Positions 37,920-46,749 of a stretch of DNA of 64,000 bases are shown one piece after another; within the stretch, counting starts at the first letter, position 1; each line of letters begins with the position of its first letter. The notes beneath the pieces were generated by a model, which saw nothing but the letters and a program-made list of their open reading frames with translations, did no database searches and was not told the origin of the DNA. The position numbers were made by a program, and so were the translations under genes. The stretch comes from Anaerolineales bacterium UBA5195. Lineage in GTDB: Bacteria; Chloroflexota; Anaerolineae; Anaerolineales; Villigracilaceae. The stretch covers positions 1-64,000 of the forward strand of contig DHVZ01000080.1 of NCBI GenBank assembly GCA_002412925.1, in the 5' to 3' direction.

Positions 37920-38619
37920 TATTCTTGACCTTTCGGTCTACTACGGCGGCATTTGCGCTCTCGACAAGGTCAACCTGCACGTGGACAAAGGCGAGATTGT
38001 AGCTGTGATTGGCGCTAACGGGGCAGGCAAATCCACCCTGATGAAAACCGTCGCGTCAATCAAATCCTCAACCTCTGGTTCGATTAACTTTAATGGTCAA
38101 ACCCTGATGAAGGATGCCCATAAAGTTGTCACCAGCGGCATTACCCTGGTGCCCGAAGGACGCCGCATCTTTGCGCCTCTGTCTGTGCGCGAAAACCTGA
38201 TGGTGGGCGCCTACACGCGCACCGACCGCCAGGAAATCGAAAAAACCCTTGAAGACGTCTTCGAACTCTTCCCGCGGCTCAAGGAACGCATCAACCAGCG
38301 CGGCGGGACGCTTTCGGGCGGCGAACAGCAAATGTTGGCGGTTGGCCGCGCACTCATGTCGCAGCCCCAGATGCTTATGCTGGACGAGCCTTCCCTTGGC
38401 CTGGCTCCCATCGTTATTGATGTCATGTTCGAAACCATCGTCCGCCTGAACCATGAGCGGGGACTCACCATCCTGGTTGTGGAGCAAAACGCCACACTGG
38501 CGCTGGAGATGTGCAACCGCGCTTATGTGTTGGAAACAGGCAGGATCAAAATGGAAGGAACGGGCCGCGCCCTGCTCGACGACCCGGCTGTTCGGGCCAG
38601 CTATTTGGGAATCAAGTGA
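37894..38619 (+). CDS. livF: Branched-chain amino acid-type ABC ATPase (LivF)
   Basis: This 241-residue second ATPase has Walker A GANGAGKST, the signature LSGGEQQMLAVGRALM and Walker B MLMLDEPSLGLAP. It forms the heterodimeric motor with LivG. The start overlaps the end of livG and is preceded by GGGAGAGAG. It completes a full five-subunit importer. Confidence 0.94.
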   Translation: MPEKTPLLDILDLSVYYGGICALDKVNLHVDKGEIVAVIGANGAGKSTLMKTVASIKSSTSGSINFNGQTLMKDAHKVVTSGITLVPEGRRIFAPLSVRENLMVGAYTRTDRQEIEKTLEDVFELFPRLKERINQRGGTLSGGEQQMLAVGRALMSQPQMLMLDEPSLGLAPIVIDVMFETIVRLNHERGLTILVVEQNATLALEMCNRAYVLETGRIKMEGTGRALLDDPAVRASYLGIK

Positions 38620-38640
38620 TCCCCAATCATTGAGCTTCTC

Positions 38641-38677
38641 AAACCGCCAATCGGAATTTTCGCCGGTTGGCGGGTTT
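38641..38677 (+). terminator. Possible terminator after livF
   Basis: AAACCGCCAA (38641-38650) pairs with TTGGCGGGTTT (38667-38677) apart from one bulged base. The T-tract is short, so termination may be partial. Confidence 0.45.
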
Positions 38678-38692
38678 CGTTTGGAGGTTGAC

Positions 38693-39145
38693 ATGCAGGC
38701 AAAATATGTCCACACGAATTTAATCGCCAAAGACTGGCGAAAACTGGCACAGTTCTATACCGAAGTGTTCGGCTGCATCTTCATCCCGCCAGAACGCGAT
38801 TACCAGGGCGAAGCGCTCGAGGCAGGCACCGGCCTGAAAGGCGCGCATCTAACCGGGGTGCACCTGCGCCTGCCGGGCTACGGAGACACTGGCCCAACAA
38901 TTGAAATCTTCAGCTATGCCCAGCTTGAAGCGCGCCCCGAAACAGCGGTCAACCGCCCGGGATTCGCGCACATCGCCTTCGAGGTGGATAACGTTGAAGC
39001 GGCGCAACGCGAAGTGGAAGCCCACGGCGGAAACATGTTGGGGGAAATCGTCACGATGACGACAAAGATCGGAACGAAAGTGACCTGGTGCTACCTGACC
39101 GACCCGGAAGGGAATGTAATCGAATTGCAATCGTGGGAAAAATGA
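38693..39145 (+). CDS. VOC-fold (glyoxalase/bleomycin-resistance family) protein
   Basis: This 150-residue single-module protein is made of two beta-alpha-beta-beta-beta repeats. It starts MQAKYVHTNLIAKDWRKLA and ends with WCYLTDPEGNVIELQSW, where the final Glu and the early His are the usual metal ligands. FAHIAFEVDNVEAAQREVEA is the typical start of the second repeat. ATG 38693 follows TTGGAGGTTG. The substrate is unknown; family members are lyases, isomerases, dioxygenases or binding proteins. It lies between the Liv operon and a flavin-type oxidoreductase-like gene. Confidence 0.85.
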   Translation: MQAKYVHTNLIAKDWRKLAQFYTEVFGCIFIPPERDYQGEALEAGTGLKGAHLTGVHLRLPGYGDTGPTIEIFSYAQLEARPETAVNRPGFAHIAFEVDNVEAAQREVEAHGGNMLGEIVTMTTKIGTKVTWCYLTDPEGNVIELQSWEK

Positions 39146-39169
39146 TTCCAGATAACGGAGGCGAGGCAT

Positions 39170-39667
39170 ATGCAAAATCTCAAAGTCACCCGTCCTGATT
39201 TCCCCAAAGGCTACGTGGACAATCCCACCGCGAGCGTATCCTGGGAGTACGTTATCAAGCGCTTGAGCGAGTCAAAGAATTACTGGCTGTCATCCGTCCG
39301 TCCAGATGGTCGCCCGCATGTCATCCCACGCTGGGCTGTTTATGTGGATGGGAAGATCTACTATGACGGCAGCCCTGAAACCCGTCATGCCCAAAACATT
39401 GTTCAAAACCCGCAGGTTTCGCTGCACCTCGAAAGCGGAGACCAGGTCATCATCGCCGAAGGGCTGTCAAAAGCGGCCGGGAAACCCAAACCGGAACTGG
39501 CGCGGCAAATCGCCAAGGCTTATTGCGCAAAATATGAGCAGTTTGACTATGCCCCCAAGCCAGATCAGTGGGATGCAGGCGGCCTGTACGAATTCACGCC
39601 CCACAAAGTACTGGCGTGGACGCAGTTCACCGAGGACCCGACCAAATTTGTGCTGACAACAGATTAA
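39170..39667 (+). CDS. Pyridoxamine 5'-phosphate oxidase-like split-barrel protein
   Basis: This 165-residue FMN/F420-binding split barrel has SSVRPDGRPHVIPRWAVYVD on the first strands, RHAQNIVQNPQVSLHLESGD on the flavin-contact helix, and a C-terminal KVLAWTQFTEDPTKF. These features match the general PPOX/TIGR03618-like group, whose members use FMN, F420 or haem. ACGGAGGCGAGGC precedes the start. A second, distinct member of the superfamily lies at 44067. Confidence 0.82.
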   Translation: MQNLKVTRPDFPKGYVDNPTASVSWEYVIKRLSESKNYWLSSVRPDGRPHVIPRWAVYVDGKIYYDGSPETRHAQNIVQNPQVSLHLESGDQVIIAEGLSKAAGKPKPELARQIAKAYCAKYEQFDYAPKPDQWDAGGLYEFTPHKVLAWTQFTEDPTKFVLTTD

Positions 39668-39668
39668 A

Positions 39669-40427
39669 TCACGCTCCCCAAACCGCCTGTAGTAGCGCCG
39701 GTAGCACCTCGCCTGACTTGCCGTTCAGGGAAAAATCGGCTTTTTCAGTTAATGGCGTCAGCTGGGCATTGATCTCGACCACCAGCGCATTCCTGTTCTT
39801 CGCCGCAAACGCCAGCGCCGCCGCCGGTTGCACCAGGCCCGACGTCCCAATCGAAAAGAACGCGTCGCAGTTACGCGCCGCTTCCACAGCCGCTTCAAGC
39901 GCCTTGCGCGGCAAGGATTCTCCGAACCAGATCACATCCGGGCGCAGGAGACCGCCACACGCCGGACACTGGGGCACACTCCCGGCGGATTCATCCCACC
40001 CGTCGGCCTGCATCCCACACATGGAACATTTCACCCGCTGCAAATTGCCGTGCAGTTCGATCACGCCGGTGCTACCGGCTTTCTTGTGCAAACCGTCCAC
40101 GTTTTGGGTGATGAGGGTAAAGTTTTGAATCCGCCCGGCCATTTCGACCAGCGCATAATGGCCGGGATTTGGCTCCACCGCTTTGACCGTCTCACGCCGC
40201 AGCGCATACCAATCCCAGACCAACTTCGGATTTTGTTGAAAAGCCTCGGGCGTGGCCAGATCCTCCGGGCGATACTGTGACCACAGCCCAACTTGGGCAT
40301 CCCGGAAGGTCCGCAGACCCGATTCCTGCGAGACTCCGGCCCCGGTCAGGACAACGACACGCGAGGCAGTGCGCAGCAAAGAAACCAGCTTGAGCGGAAT
40401 AATGATTTCATCAGCAGGCATAAACAT
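39669..40427 (-). CDS. cobB: Sir2-family NAD-dependent protein deacylase
   Basis: Sirtuins remove acyl groups from lysines using NAD+, giving nicotinamide and O-acyl-ADP-ribose. This 252-residue protein shows VVLTGAGVSQESGLRTFRD (NAD site), TQNVDGLHKKAGS with catalytic His in the following IELHGN, and a zinc ribbon CSMCGMQ...CPACGG. GTSGLVQPAAALAF lies in the Rossmann half. The start may be 40427 or 40421; AAGGATA stands just before 40427. It converges on the PPOX-like gene with 1 nt between stops and is divergent from the ABC ATPase gene. Confidence 0.9.
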   Translation of the reverse strand: MFMPADEIIIPLKLVSLLRTASRVVVLTGAGVSQESGLRTFRDAQVGLWSQYRPEDLATPEAFQQNPKLVWDWYALRRETVKAVEPNPGHYALVEMAGRIQNFTLITQNVDGLHKKAGSTGVIELHGNLQRVKCSMCGMQADGWDESAGSVPQCPACGGLLRPDVIWFGESLPRKALEAAVEAARNCDAFFSIGTSGLVQPAAALAFAAKNRNALVVEINAQLTPLTEKADFSLNGKSGEVLPALLQAVWGA

Positions 40428-40457
40428 TATCCTTATCCCACGATTCTACACCTGAAG

Positions 40458-40463
40458 TACAAT
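40458..40463 (+). promoter_or_regulatory. -10 box of the ABC-2 exporter operon, leaderless arrangement
   Basis: TACAAT ends 6 nt before the ATG at 40470, leaving no room for a ribosome binding site. No clear -35 is visible. The - strand carries TAGAAT (40448-40443) for the divergent sirtuin gene. Confidence 0.4.
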
Positions 40464-40469
40464 ATCCTT

Positions 40470-41468
40470 ATGCCTGCCATCGAAGTCACCAACCTGCAAA
40501 AAACCTTTCAGTCCAAACGCAAAGCCGCCGGGCTGAATGCTTCGCTGCGCTCCCTGTTCAAGCCCGAGTACAACACCGTCGAAGCGGTGCGAGGCCTGTC
40601 GTTTGAAATGGTGTCGGGCGAACTACTCGGTTTCATCGGCCCCAACGGTGCGGGGAAATCCACCACCATTAAAATACTGACCGGCATCCTGCACCCCAGC
40701 GGCGGCGATGCAAAGGTGTTGGGTTACACCCCATGGAAAGAGCGTCAGAAACTGGCCTACCAGATCGGGACGGTTTTCGGCCAGCGCCCGCAGCTCTGGT
40801 ACCACCTGCCCGCCATCGACACGCTGACCTTGTTCGGCAAAATCTACGAACTCGACGATGCGTTTGTCAAAAAACGGATCGGCTTCCTGAGCGAAGCCTT
40901 CGAATTAGGTGAGCTGCTCGAAACGCCAGTTCGCAAACTTTCGCTCGGGCAACGCATGCGCTGCGAAGTGGCCGCATCCCTGCTCCACCAGCCCAAACTG
41001 CTCCTGCTCGACGAACCCTCCATCGGCCTGGATGTGGTCGCCAAACAATCGTTGCGCGACACGATCCGTGAAATGAGCAAGCTCGAGAACGTCGGCGTGC
41101 TGCTGACCTCGCACGACGCGGGCGACCTGGAAGCGCTCTGCCACCGCGTCATCATCATCAACCACGGGCAGATTGTCTACCGCGACAAAGTCTCCAATCT
41201 CAAGCGCAAATTCCTGACCCACAAGCTGGTTGAAGTCCGTTACGCCGAAGAAGTACCGCCCGGTTTTACGCTCGAAGGCATGGAAACGCTCAAGACCGGC
41301 CGTTACGGCGTCAAACTGCGTTTCGACACCCTCAAAACCGGCGCAGACGCCGTCCTGCCGCGCCTCTCCGCCGCCGGAACGCTGGTCGATATCACCATTT
41401 CAGACCCGCCGCTGGAAGAAGTCATTGCGTTGATCTACGAACGCGCCAATGGAGAAGAAAATGGATAA
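40470..41468 (+). CDS. ABC-2 type exporter ATPase (COG4586-like)
   Basis: This 332-residue ATPase has an N-terminal extension containing SKRKAAGLNASLRSLFKPEY, which is typical of the ATPases that pair with DUF990 permeases. Walker A GPNGAGKST, LSLGQRMRCEVAASLLHQ (LSxGQR signature) and LLLLDEPSIGLD follow, and a C-terminal regulatory segment starts near residue 240. Start at 40470 (MPAIEVTNL) lies 6 nt after a -10-like box. The stop overlaps the start of the DUF2785 gene by 8 nt. The exported substrate is not known. Confidence 0.9.
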   Translation: MPAIEVTNLQKTFQSKRKAAGLNASLRSLFKPEYNTVEAVRGLSFEMVSGELLGFIGPNGAGKSTTIKILTGILHPSGGDAKVLGYTPWKERQKLAYQIGTVFGQRPQLWYHLPAIDTLTLFGKIYELDDAFVKKRIGFLSEAFELGELLETPVRKLSLGQRMRCEVAASLLHQPKLLLLDEPSIGLDVVAKQSLRDTIREMSKLENVGVLLTSHDAGDLEALCHRVIIINHGQIVYRDKVSNLKRKFLTHKLVEVRYAEEVPPGFTLEGMETLKTGRYGVKLRFDTLKTGADAVLPRLSAAGTLVDITISDPPLEEVIALIYERANGEENG

Positions 41469-42306
41469 AGCTTTCTGGCAAGCGATTATAAAAAACGATT
41501 GCATCGTTCCGCCCGGCCACACCGCAGGTGAATACCTGGATGAACTGCTCCAAAACCTGGGTAGCACCGATGCTGAACTGCGCGATGAACTCTCCCTGAC
41601 CATTTTATCGATCTGGTTGGAAGGCCGTGCTTATACAGACGCTCAAATGCGTGGTTTGCTCTCACCGTTATTTTATAATTTAAATCATGGAATTGGCGAA
41701 AACGGCACCGACAGAGTTTTTTTGCGCACTTTCTCAGCCCTGATTCTGGCCGAACTGATTCACTGTGACAATCAACAGCCGTATCTGACCCAAGACGAGG
41801 TATTGGGTGTCCTTGAGAAAGCGCTCACTTACCTGCTGGCCGAAAAAGACCCACGCGGATATGTTCCCGGTAAAGGTTGGGCGCATGCCCTGGCGCATAC
41901 TGCCGATTTATTGATGGTCCTCTCCAGTTCCCGCCACCTGACCGCTGAGAATTTGGAAGAGATTTTACAGGCCATTGAAACCCGTCTGGTAAATTCAGGT
42001 CATGCAATTTACACAAACGACGAGGATGAACGTTTGGTAAAAGTTGTCAGCGCGATTCTGGAACGGGACTTACTCAATATTGCAAAGCTCACGAAATGGA
42101 GCCAATCGCTCGTTCAACTGGAGGGAAGTAGCCGTTGGAAAAACGCGTATCTGGATGAGAGCCATGATCGGGCCAGGCATAATATCAAAACTTTTTTACG
42201 CAGCCTGCATTACAGGTTGATCAAATCTGGAAAACAAAAAGTGCAGGCGATGGAATTCATTCCTGTTTTGCAGGAGAATCTAAAAATCCTTACCCCCTGG
42301 GCATAG
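41461..42306 (+). CDS. DUF2785-like helical protein
   Basis: This 281-residue, probably alpha-helical cytoplasmic protein fits the DUF2785 family by its layout: a helical N-terminus with ELLQNLGSTDAELRDELSLT, then ENGTDRVFLRTFSALILAEL, the conserved GWAHALAHTADLLMVLSSS and a C-terminal helical repeat. No function is established for the family. Start at 41461 follows GGAGAAGAAA and overlaps the ATPase stop; 41449 in frame is the alternative. It sits between an exporter ATPase and its permeases, so it may modify or sense something linked to export. Base composition is slightly lower in GC than its neighbours. Confidence 0.72.
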   Translation: MDKAFWQAIIKNDCIVPPGHTAGEYLDELLQNLGSTDAELRDELSLTILSIWLEGRAYTDAQMRGLLSPLFYNLNHGIGENGTDRVFLRTFSALILAELIHCDNQQPYLTQDEVLGVLEKALTYLLAEKDPRGYVPGKGWAHALAHTADLLMVLSSSRHLTAENLEEILQAIETRLVNSGHAIYTNDEDERLVKVVSAILERDLLNIAKLTKWSQSLVQLEGSSRWKNAYLDESHDRARHNIKTFLRSLHYRLIKSGKQKVQAMEFIPVLQENLKILTPWA

Positions 42307-42310
42307 CAGC

Positions 42311-43096
42311 ATGAAAAAGTATTGGTTCATTTTCACCACACAGGTTGTCAACAGCCTGGCCTACCCCGGAGAATTGGTCGGGCGCAGTTTGATCATCCTG
42401 CCCTTCATGTGGATTTTCTTCCAGCTCTGGCGTGTGACCTTTGCCGCCTCGGGTACGGAGGTGATCAACGGCCTGACCCTACGCGATACGCTCTGGTACC
42501 TGATGCTGGCCGAAACCATCGAACTCAGCCGCCCGCGCCTGGGGAATGCCATCTCCGAAGCGGTCAAGGACGGTTCGATTGCCTATTTTCTGAATAAGCC
42601 CTACGATTTCCTGCTCTATCATTTCAGCACCTCGATGGGTGAGACAATTTTTCGCGGAGTGTTGAATGCCCTGCTCGGTGGGGCGGCGGTCTGGTGGCTG
42701 GTTGGCGCACCTCCACCAGCTTGGGGTTGGCCGCTGGCCGCCCTGGCCATTTTCGGCGCCTGGACACTCAATTTCTGCATCTCAGCCATGATCGGGCTGG
42801 CCGCCTTTGCGGTGGAAGACATCTCCGCCTTTCAATGGATCTATCAGAAGTTCGCCTTCATCTTTGGCGGACTGCTGATCCCACTCGATTTTTACCCGGC
42901 CTGGCTGCAAACCATCTGCCACGCCCTGCCCTTTGCAGCGATGACTTATGCCCCGGCGCGTCTGTTCGTCACCCCCTCGTTGGAGGCCTTTGCCGCCGTG
43001 ATGGGCATACAGTTTGCCTGGATCTTGGCTCTCGGCCTGCTGCTTAACCTGGCCTATCGCCGCGGCCTAACCCAACTCACCGTGAATGGTGGCTAA
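42311..43096 (+). CDS. ABC-2 type permease (DUF990-like)
   Basis: This 261-residue membrane protein has six hydrophobic segments and no signal peptide. It begins MKKYWFIFTTQVVNSLAYPG and contains AISEAVKDGSIAYFLNKPYD, the conserved cytoplasmic region in COG4587/COG3694 permeases. It starts 4 nt after the DUF2785 stop codon. It pairs with the second permease at 43282. Confidence 0.85.
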   Translation: MKKYWFIFTTQVVNSLAYPGELVGRSLIILPFMWIFFQLWRVTFAASGTEVINGLTLRDTLWYLMLAETIELSRPRLGNAISEAVKDGSIAYFLNKPYDFLLYHFSTSMGETIFRGVLNALLGGAAVWWLVGAPPPAWGWPLAALAIFGAWTLNFCISAMIGLAAFAVEDISAFQWIYQKFAFIFGGLLIPLDFYPAWLQTICHALPFAAMTYAPARLFVTPSLEAFAAVMGIQFAWILALGLLLNLAYRRGLTQLTVNGG

Positions 43097-43105
43097 CCCT
43101 ACGCT

Positions 43106-43153
43106 GGTTGAGTAGGAAGGCAGGTTTCGATACGCCAAGAACGCTACTCAACC
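43106..43153. repeat. GGTTGAGTAG inverted repeat
   Basis: GGTTGAGTAG (43106-43115) and CTACTCAACC (43144-43153) are perfect complements around 28 nt. It lies in a 185-nt gap between two permease genes that otherwise should be adjacent, so it is probably an inserted dispersed repeat. A TCGA-rich remainder up to 43270 also looks repeat-derived. Confidence 0.6.
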
Positions 43154-43281
43154 ACCGCCGTCCATATCGAACCAGCACTCCGGGTCTCGACACCTGCCCT
43201 TGCGGGCGGTGCAAGGGTATGCCGGAAAATCACCGGCTTGTTTCGGCAAGCTCAACACAAGACTCGACCCTCGAGACTAAT

Positions 43282-44064
43282 ATGTCCAACTTGAAATTCC
43301 TTCTCGCCGTCTGGAAAGCCAACCTGCAATCTGCGATGGAATATCGCGCCTCATTTCTTTCGCAGATGATTGGGATGATGCTGAATAACGGCATTTACTT
43401 CCTGATCTGGGTCATCTTTTTCGACCGCTTCAAAGATGTCCGCGGCTGGGGACTGGGCGACATGTATGTCACTTTCGGCGTTACCGCCAGCGCCTTTGGG
43501 CTGGTCTCCCTGCTCTTTGGCAACGCCTTCACCCTGGGCGACATCATCCTGAAGGGCCGCCTTGACTATTACCTGTCCCTGCCGCGCCCCGTCCTGCTGC
43601 ACGCCCTGGCCAGCCGGACGATTGCCAGTGGGATGGGCGATTTCGCCTATGGATTTCTCAGCTTCATGGCCTCCGGCTACTTCTCACCAGACGGCCTCGC
43701 CCGCTTTGTCCTGGCAGTCATCCTCTCAGCAGTGGTCTTTGCCTCCTTCATGGTCATCATCCAGAGCCTGGCTTTCTGGATTGGCAGCTCCGTCAATATG
43801 GCCAACCTGGCCGTCAATGCCATGATCACGTTCGCCATCTACCCGATCACGCTTTTCGACAGCACCGCCAAGGTCATCCTGTTCACGCTGATCCCCGCCG
43901 CGCTGATGGGAGCCGTCCCGGCCGCTTTTGCGCGCGCCTTCACCTGGCAACTGCTGGCCGAATTACTGGTCGGGGCGATTGCCTTTTTATTCATCTCCAT
44001 CGCTGTCTTCCAGCGCGGCCTGCGCCGCTACGAATCCGGCAGCGCCATCCAGATTGAGATTTAG
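43282..44064 (+). CDS. ABC-2 type permease (DUF990-like), second subunit
   Basis: This 260-residue protein with six hydrophobic segments begins MSNLKFLLAVWKANLQSAME and shows GDIILKGRLDYYLSLPRPVL, the counterpart of the permease loop in the previous gene. Start at 43282 is preferred; an in-frame ATG at 43108 would read through the repeat-filled gap. There is no strong Shine-Dalgarno, so expression may depend on the local repeat context. It completes a half-symmetric exporter with the ATPase at 40470. Confidence 0.83.
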   Translation: MSNLKFLLAVWKANLQSAMEYRASFLSQMIGMMLNNGIYFLIWVIFFDRFKDVRGWGLGDMYVTFGVTASAFGLVSLLFGNAFTLGDIILKGRLDYYLSLPRPVLLHALASRTIASGMGDFAYGFLSFMASGYFSPDGLARFVLAVILSAVVFASFMVIIQSLAFWIGSSVNMANLAVNAMITFAIYPITLFDSTAKVILFTLIPAALMGAVPAAFARAFTWQLLAELLVGAIAFLFISIAVFQRGLRRYESGSAIQIEI

Positions 44065-44066
44065 TC

Positions 44067-44492
44067 ATGCCCACTCCTGAAATCACCCCTCAAGTCCAAG
44101 AATTCCTGACCCGCAAACTGCTGGGCCGTCTGGCTACCGCCTCCTCCGAAGGACAGCCGCATGTTGTCCCGGTCTGGTTCCTGTGGGAAGCAGGCGCCGC
44201 CTGGATCAGTTCGTACCGGTCAACGCGCAAAGTCATCGACCTGGAACGCAACCCCAAATGCGCGCTCGTTGTCGACGTGGAACAGGCGGAAGGCGGCCTG
44301 ACCGCCGTCATGCTCGAAGGCCGCGCCGAACTGGTCAGCACCCCGCCAAATGCCGTCAAGCAACGCATCGAGCGGATTTACACCAAATATCTGGGACTCG
44401 ATGGGGTTCTCGAGAAAGACCCGCAAGAATGGCTCAATTCGCCAGAAAACGTACTCATCAAACTTACACCCACCCGCCTCAAAGCCTGGTAG
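44067..44492 (+). CDS. PPOX-class flavin/F420-binding split-barrel protein
   Basis: The 141-residue product is a compact split barrel: LLGRLATASSEGQPHVVPVW, STRKVIDLERNPKCALVVDV, VMLEGRAELV. This pattern matches the short F420- or FMN-dependent PPOX families (TIGR03618/TIGR03667-like). It starts 2 nt after the permease stop, so it is in the same transcript. It is not closely similar to the longer split-barrel protein at 39170. Confidence 0.82.
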   Translation: MPTPEITPQVQEFLTRKLLGRLATASSEGQPHVVPVWFLWEAGAAWISSYRSTRKVIDLERNPKCALVVDVEQAEGGLTAVMLEGRAELVSTPPNAVKQRIERIYTKYLGLDGVLEKDPQEWLNSPENVLIKLTPTRLKAW

Positions 44493-44576
44493 CTGTCCTT
44501 CAAACCCCTCTCAAGAACCTTTTCGCTGGCGCGCATATCGCCGATAATTATTTTGATCGCATGGAGGAAAAACGAT

Positions 44577-46109
44577 ATGCTCAAACGCCCAAAAGCTTTC
44601 CTGTTACTGATTGTTTTTCTTGCATCCTGCAGATTTCTCCCCGCCACAACTCCCCCCAACCTTGCAACCGTTAAACCAATAACTCCCACCCCGGCAGCGA
44701 CAGGCTCCGTCTCCCACCTCGGCCTGCCCTGGGATGACGCGGCGCTGTTTACACCCGGGCTGGTAAAAAACCAGCAGGGACAGTACAGCAGTCTGCGGGG
44801 AGCCAGTGTTTACCATATCGCGCTGGAAATCGCCCCAGACCTGGTCAACGTTAAGGGGCGGGAAGAAGTCCGTTATACCAACCTCGAAACCACCGCGCTC
44901 GACAAGGTCGCCTTTCGGCTCTTCCCGAACCTGCTCGGCGGGAAAATGGAAATTGCCAACCTGACGGTGGACGGCCAACCTGTCACACCCGAATACGGCC
45001 TGGCAAACAGCCTGATGAGCGTCCCGCTGAAAATTCAGCCGGGAGAGAGCTGTATCCTCGGCATGGACTTCACCCTGAGCGTGCCAACCGACGCAGAACG
45101 CAATTTCGGCGTGCTCGCCTCAGTTGATAACGTCTTGACCCTGGCGCACAGCTACCCGATAATTCCTGTCTACGACGAGCAGGGCTGGAACGCCGAGATC
45201 CCGCCGCAATCAGGTGATTTAACCTATACAGATGCGGCCTATTTTCTGGTGCGCGTCAGCGCCCCAGCTGAAACCATGCTCATCGCCAGTGGGCGACAGG
45301 TTTCCAACGAAAAAACCGGCCAGACCCAAACAGCCGTGTTTGCCCTCGGCCCAGCGCGCGATTTTATGGTCACAGCCGCCAAAGGTTATGAAGTCCAGAG
45401 CCAGCAAGTCGGCGAGACTACGGTCAACAGCTACGCGCCAGTTGAATTCCACAAACGCGCCGGGCTGGCGCTCAAGACCGCCGCCGAATCTTTAGGCATC
45501 TTTGGCAAGCGTTATGCGCCCTACCCCTACACTGAACTCGACATCGTTGCGACCCCCACCCTGGCTTTTGGCATCGAATATCCGGGACTGATCGCCATTA
45601 CCAACCGCATCTACGGCCCCGGTGACACCTACATTGGCACACCCGTTGAAGTCTACCTCGAATCAACGGTCGCGCACGAAACCGGTCACCAATGGTTCTA
45701 TAATCTCGTCGGCAGCGACCAACTCGACCAGCCCTGGCTCGACGAAAGCCTGACCCAGTTCGTCACCTGGCAGTATTTTGCCGACCGTTATGGCGAAAAG
45801 AACGCGGAGGGCTTCAAGCAATCCCTGACCGACCGCTGGGCGCGGGTTCAAAATGCGAAAATCCCGGTTGGGCAGCCCGTGGCAGCCTATGACGGCGCCC
45901 AATATAGCGCCATTGTTTACGGACGCGGCGCGTTATTCTTCTTTGCCCTGCGAGACCAGATCGGGCAGGAGAAGTTTGATACTTTCCTGAAGAATTACAC
46001 CCAACAACATATCTGGGAGATCGCCACCACCGAGGGACTCAAGGCTCTGGCCGAAAGAGACTGCAGTTGTGACCTATCCCCCCTGTTCAAGGAATGGATC
46101 ACCCCATAA
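44577..46109 (+). CDS. M1-family zinc metallopeptidase lipoprotein
   Basis: This 510-residue aminopeptidase N-like enzyme is exported as a lipoprotein (MLKRPKAFLLLIVFLASC, Cys18). After a Pro/Thr-rich linker comes an N-terminal beta domain. The catalytic domain has FGIEYPGL in the place of the GxMEN exopeptidase motif and the zinc site HETGH (His367, Glu368, His371) with Glu390 18 residues on, the exact M1 spacing. The C-terminal helical repeat domain of long M1 enzymes is absent. Start at 44577 follows GGAGGAAAAACGAT. Because GxMEN is altered, true aminopeptidase activity is not certain. Confidence 0.88.
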   Translation: MLKRPKAFLLLIVFLASCRFLPATTPPNLATVKPITPTPAATGSVSHLGLPWDDAALFTPGLVKNQQGQYSSLRGASVYHIALEIAPDLVNVKGREEVRYTNLETTALDKVAFRLFPNLLGGKMEIANLTVDGQPVTPEYGLANSLMSVPLKIQPGESCILGMDFTLSVPTDAERNFGVLASVDNVLTLAHSYPIIPVYDEQGWNAEIPPQSGDLTYTDAAYFLVRVSAPAETMLIASGRQVSNEKTGQTQTAVFALGPARDFMVTAAKGYEVQSQQVGETTVNSYAPVEFHKRAGLALKTAAESLGIFGKRYAPYPYTELDIVATPTLAFGIEYPGLIAITNRIYGPGDTYIGTPVEVYLESTVAHETGHQWFYNLVGSDQLDQPWLDESLTQFVTWQYFADRYGEKNAEGFKQSLTDRWARVQNAKIPVGQPVAAYDGAQYSAIVYGRGALFFFALRDQIGQEKFDTFLKNYTQQHIWEIATTEGLKALAERDCSCDLSPLFKEWITP

Positions 46110-46125
46110 AACTCACTCAAAACCA

Positions 46126-46162
46126 AAATCCCCCCGAGGCATAAGTCACGAGGGGATTTGCA
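46126..46162. terminator. Terminator between M1 peptidase and secreted protein genes
   Basis: AAATCCCC (46126-46133) pairs with GGGGATTT (46152-46159), with CCG/CG contacts inside. T-rich sequence follows on both strands. It serves the convergent genes. Confidence 0.6.
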
Positions 46163-46198
46163 TATACTCAGGCTTGGACAGGATTTTAAGTTTACTGG

Positions 46199-46588
46199 TT
46201 ACTTTGTCTTCTTTGACTTTCTACAAACAATTGTCCCAAGAGAAGCGGCTCCATTCACCTTTTTCGTGAGCACACCACCACAGGCGGATGCGCGTATCGT
46301 CGCCGTATACTTCCCCTTCTCAATCATAAAAATATTCTTACCCTGCTTGGTAGCAGCAAATGAATAAAACCTTGTTCCCGACAATGTGATATAGATGGTC
46401 CCGCCTGTATTATTGTTAATCGTCAGCTTGACCTGTTTGGCAGTTGCAAGGTCCACATTGCCGCTCACGCTATTGGCTGCAAGACCGGCTGTCGCCGCTT
46501 CGGCTTTCGCCAACACCGGGGACGGCGTCCAAGCTGAAAAGACGAGCATGACCGCAATTAAAATCGTGACGAAACGTACTGTTTTCAT
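46199..46588 (-). CDS. Small secreted protein, paralogue of the 46750 gene
   Basis: The family is not recognised. The 129-residue product has a signal peptide (MKTVRFVTILIAVMLVFSAW, cleavage probably after VLA near residue 27). The mature domain is beta-rich, with KQVKLTINNNTGGTIYITLS, YSFAATKQGKNIFMIEKGKY and two Cys (ACGG, IVCRK) that could form a disulfide. It ends in a basic tail KSKKTK. The neighbouring protein has the same order of motifs, so the two arose by duplication. GGAGGGCAT precedes the start and a promoter lies upstream. Confidence 0.8.
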   Translation of the reverse strand: MKTVRFVTILIAVMLVFSAWTPSPVLAKAEAATAGLAANSVSGNVDLATAKQVKLTINNNTGGTIYITLSGTRFYSFAATKQGKNIFMIEKGKYTATIRASACGGVLTKKVNGAASLGTIVCRKSKKTK

Positions 46589-46663
46589 ATGCCCTCCGCA
46601 TTTGAAAGACTTACATGATTTCCAAATAAACTATCATCCTGCCCTGTACCAAAGAGCAAAATC

Positions 46664-46691
46664 ATTATAGCCTTATTGGCCGAGGTTTCAA
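46664..46691 (-). promoter_or_regulatory. Promoter of the 46588 secreted protein gene
   Basis: On the - strand, TTGAAA (46691-46686), a 16-nt spacer and TATAAT (46669-46664). It lies in the gap between the two paralogues, so each has its own promoter. Confidence 0.65.
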
Positions 46692-46749
46692 GTGGCAAAA
46701 TCATCAAATCGTACCCCGGCCAAAATACTTGCATTACTGATAAGCCTCC

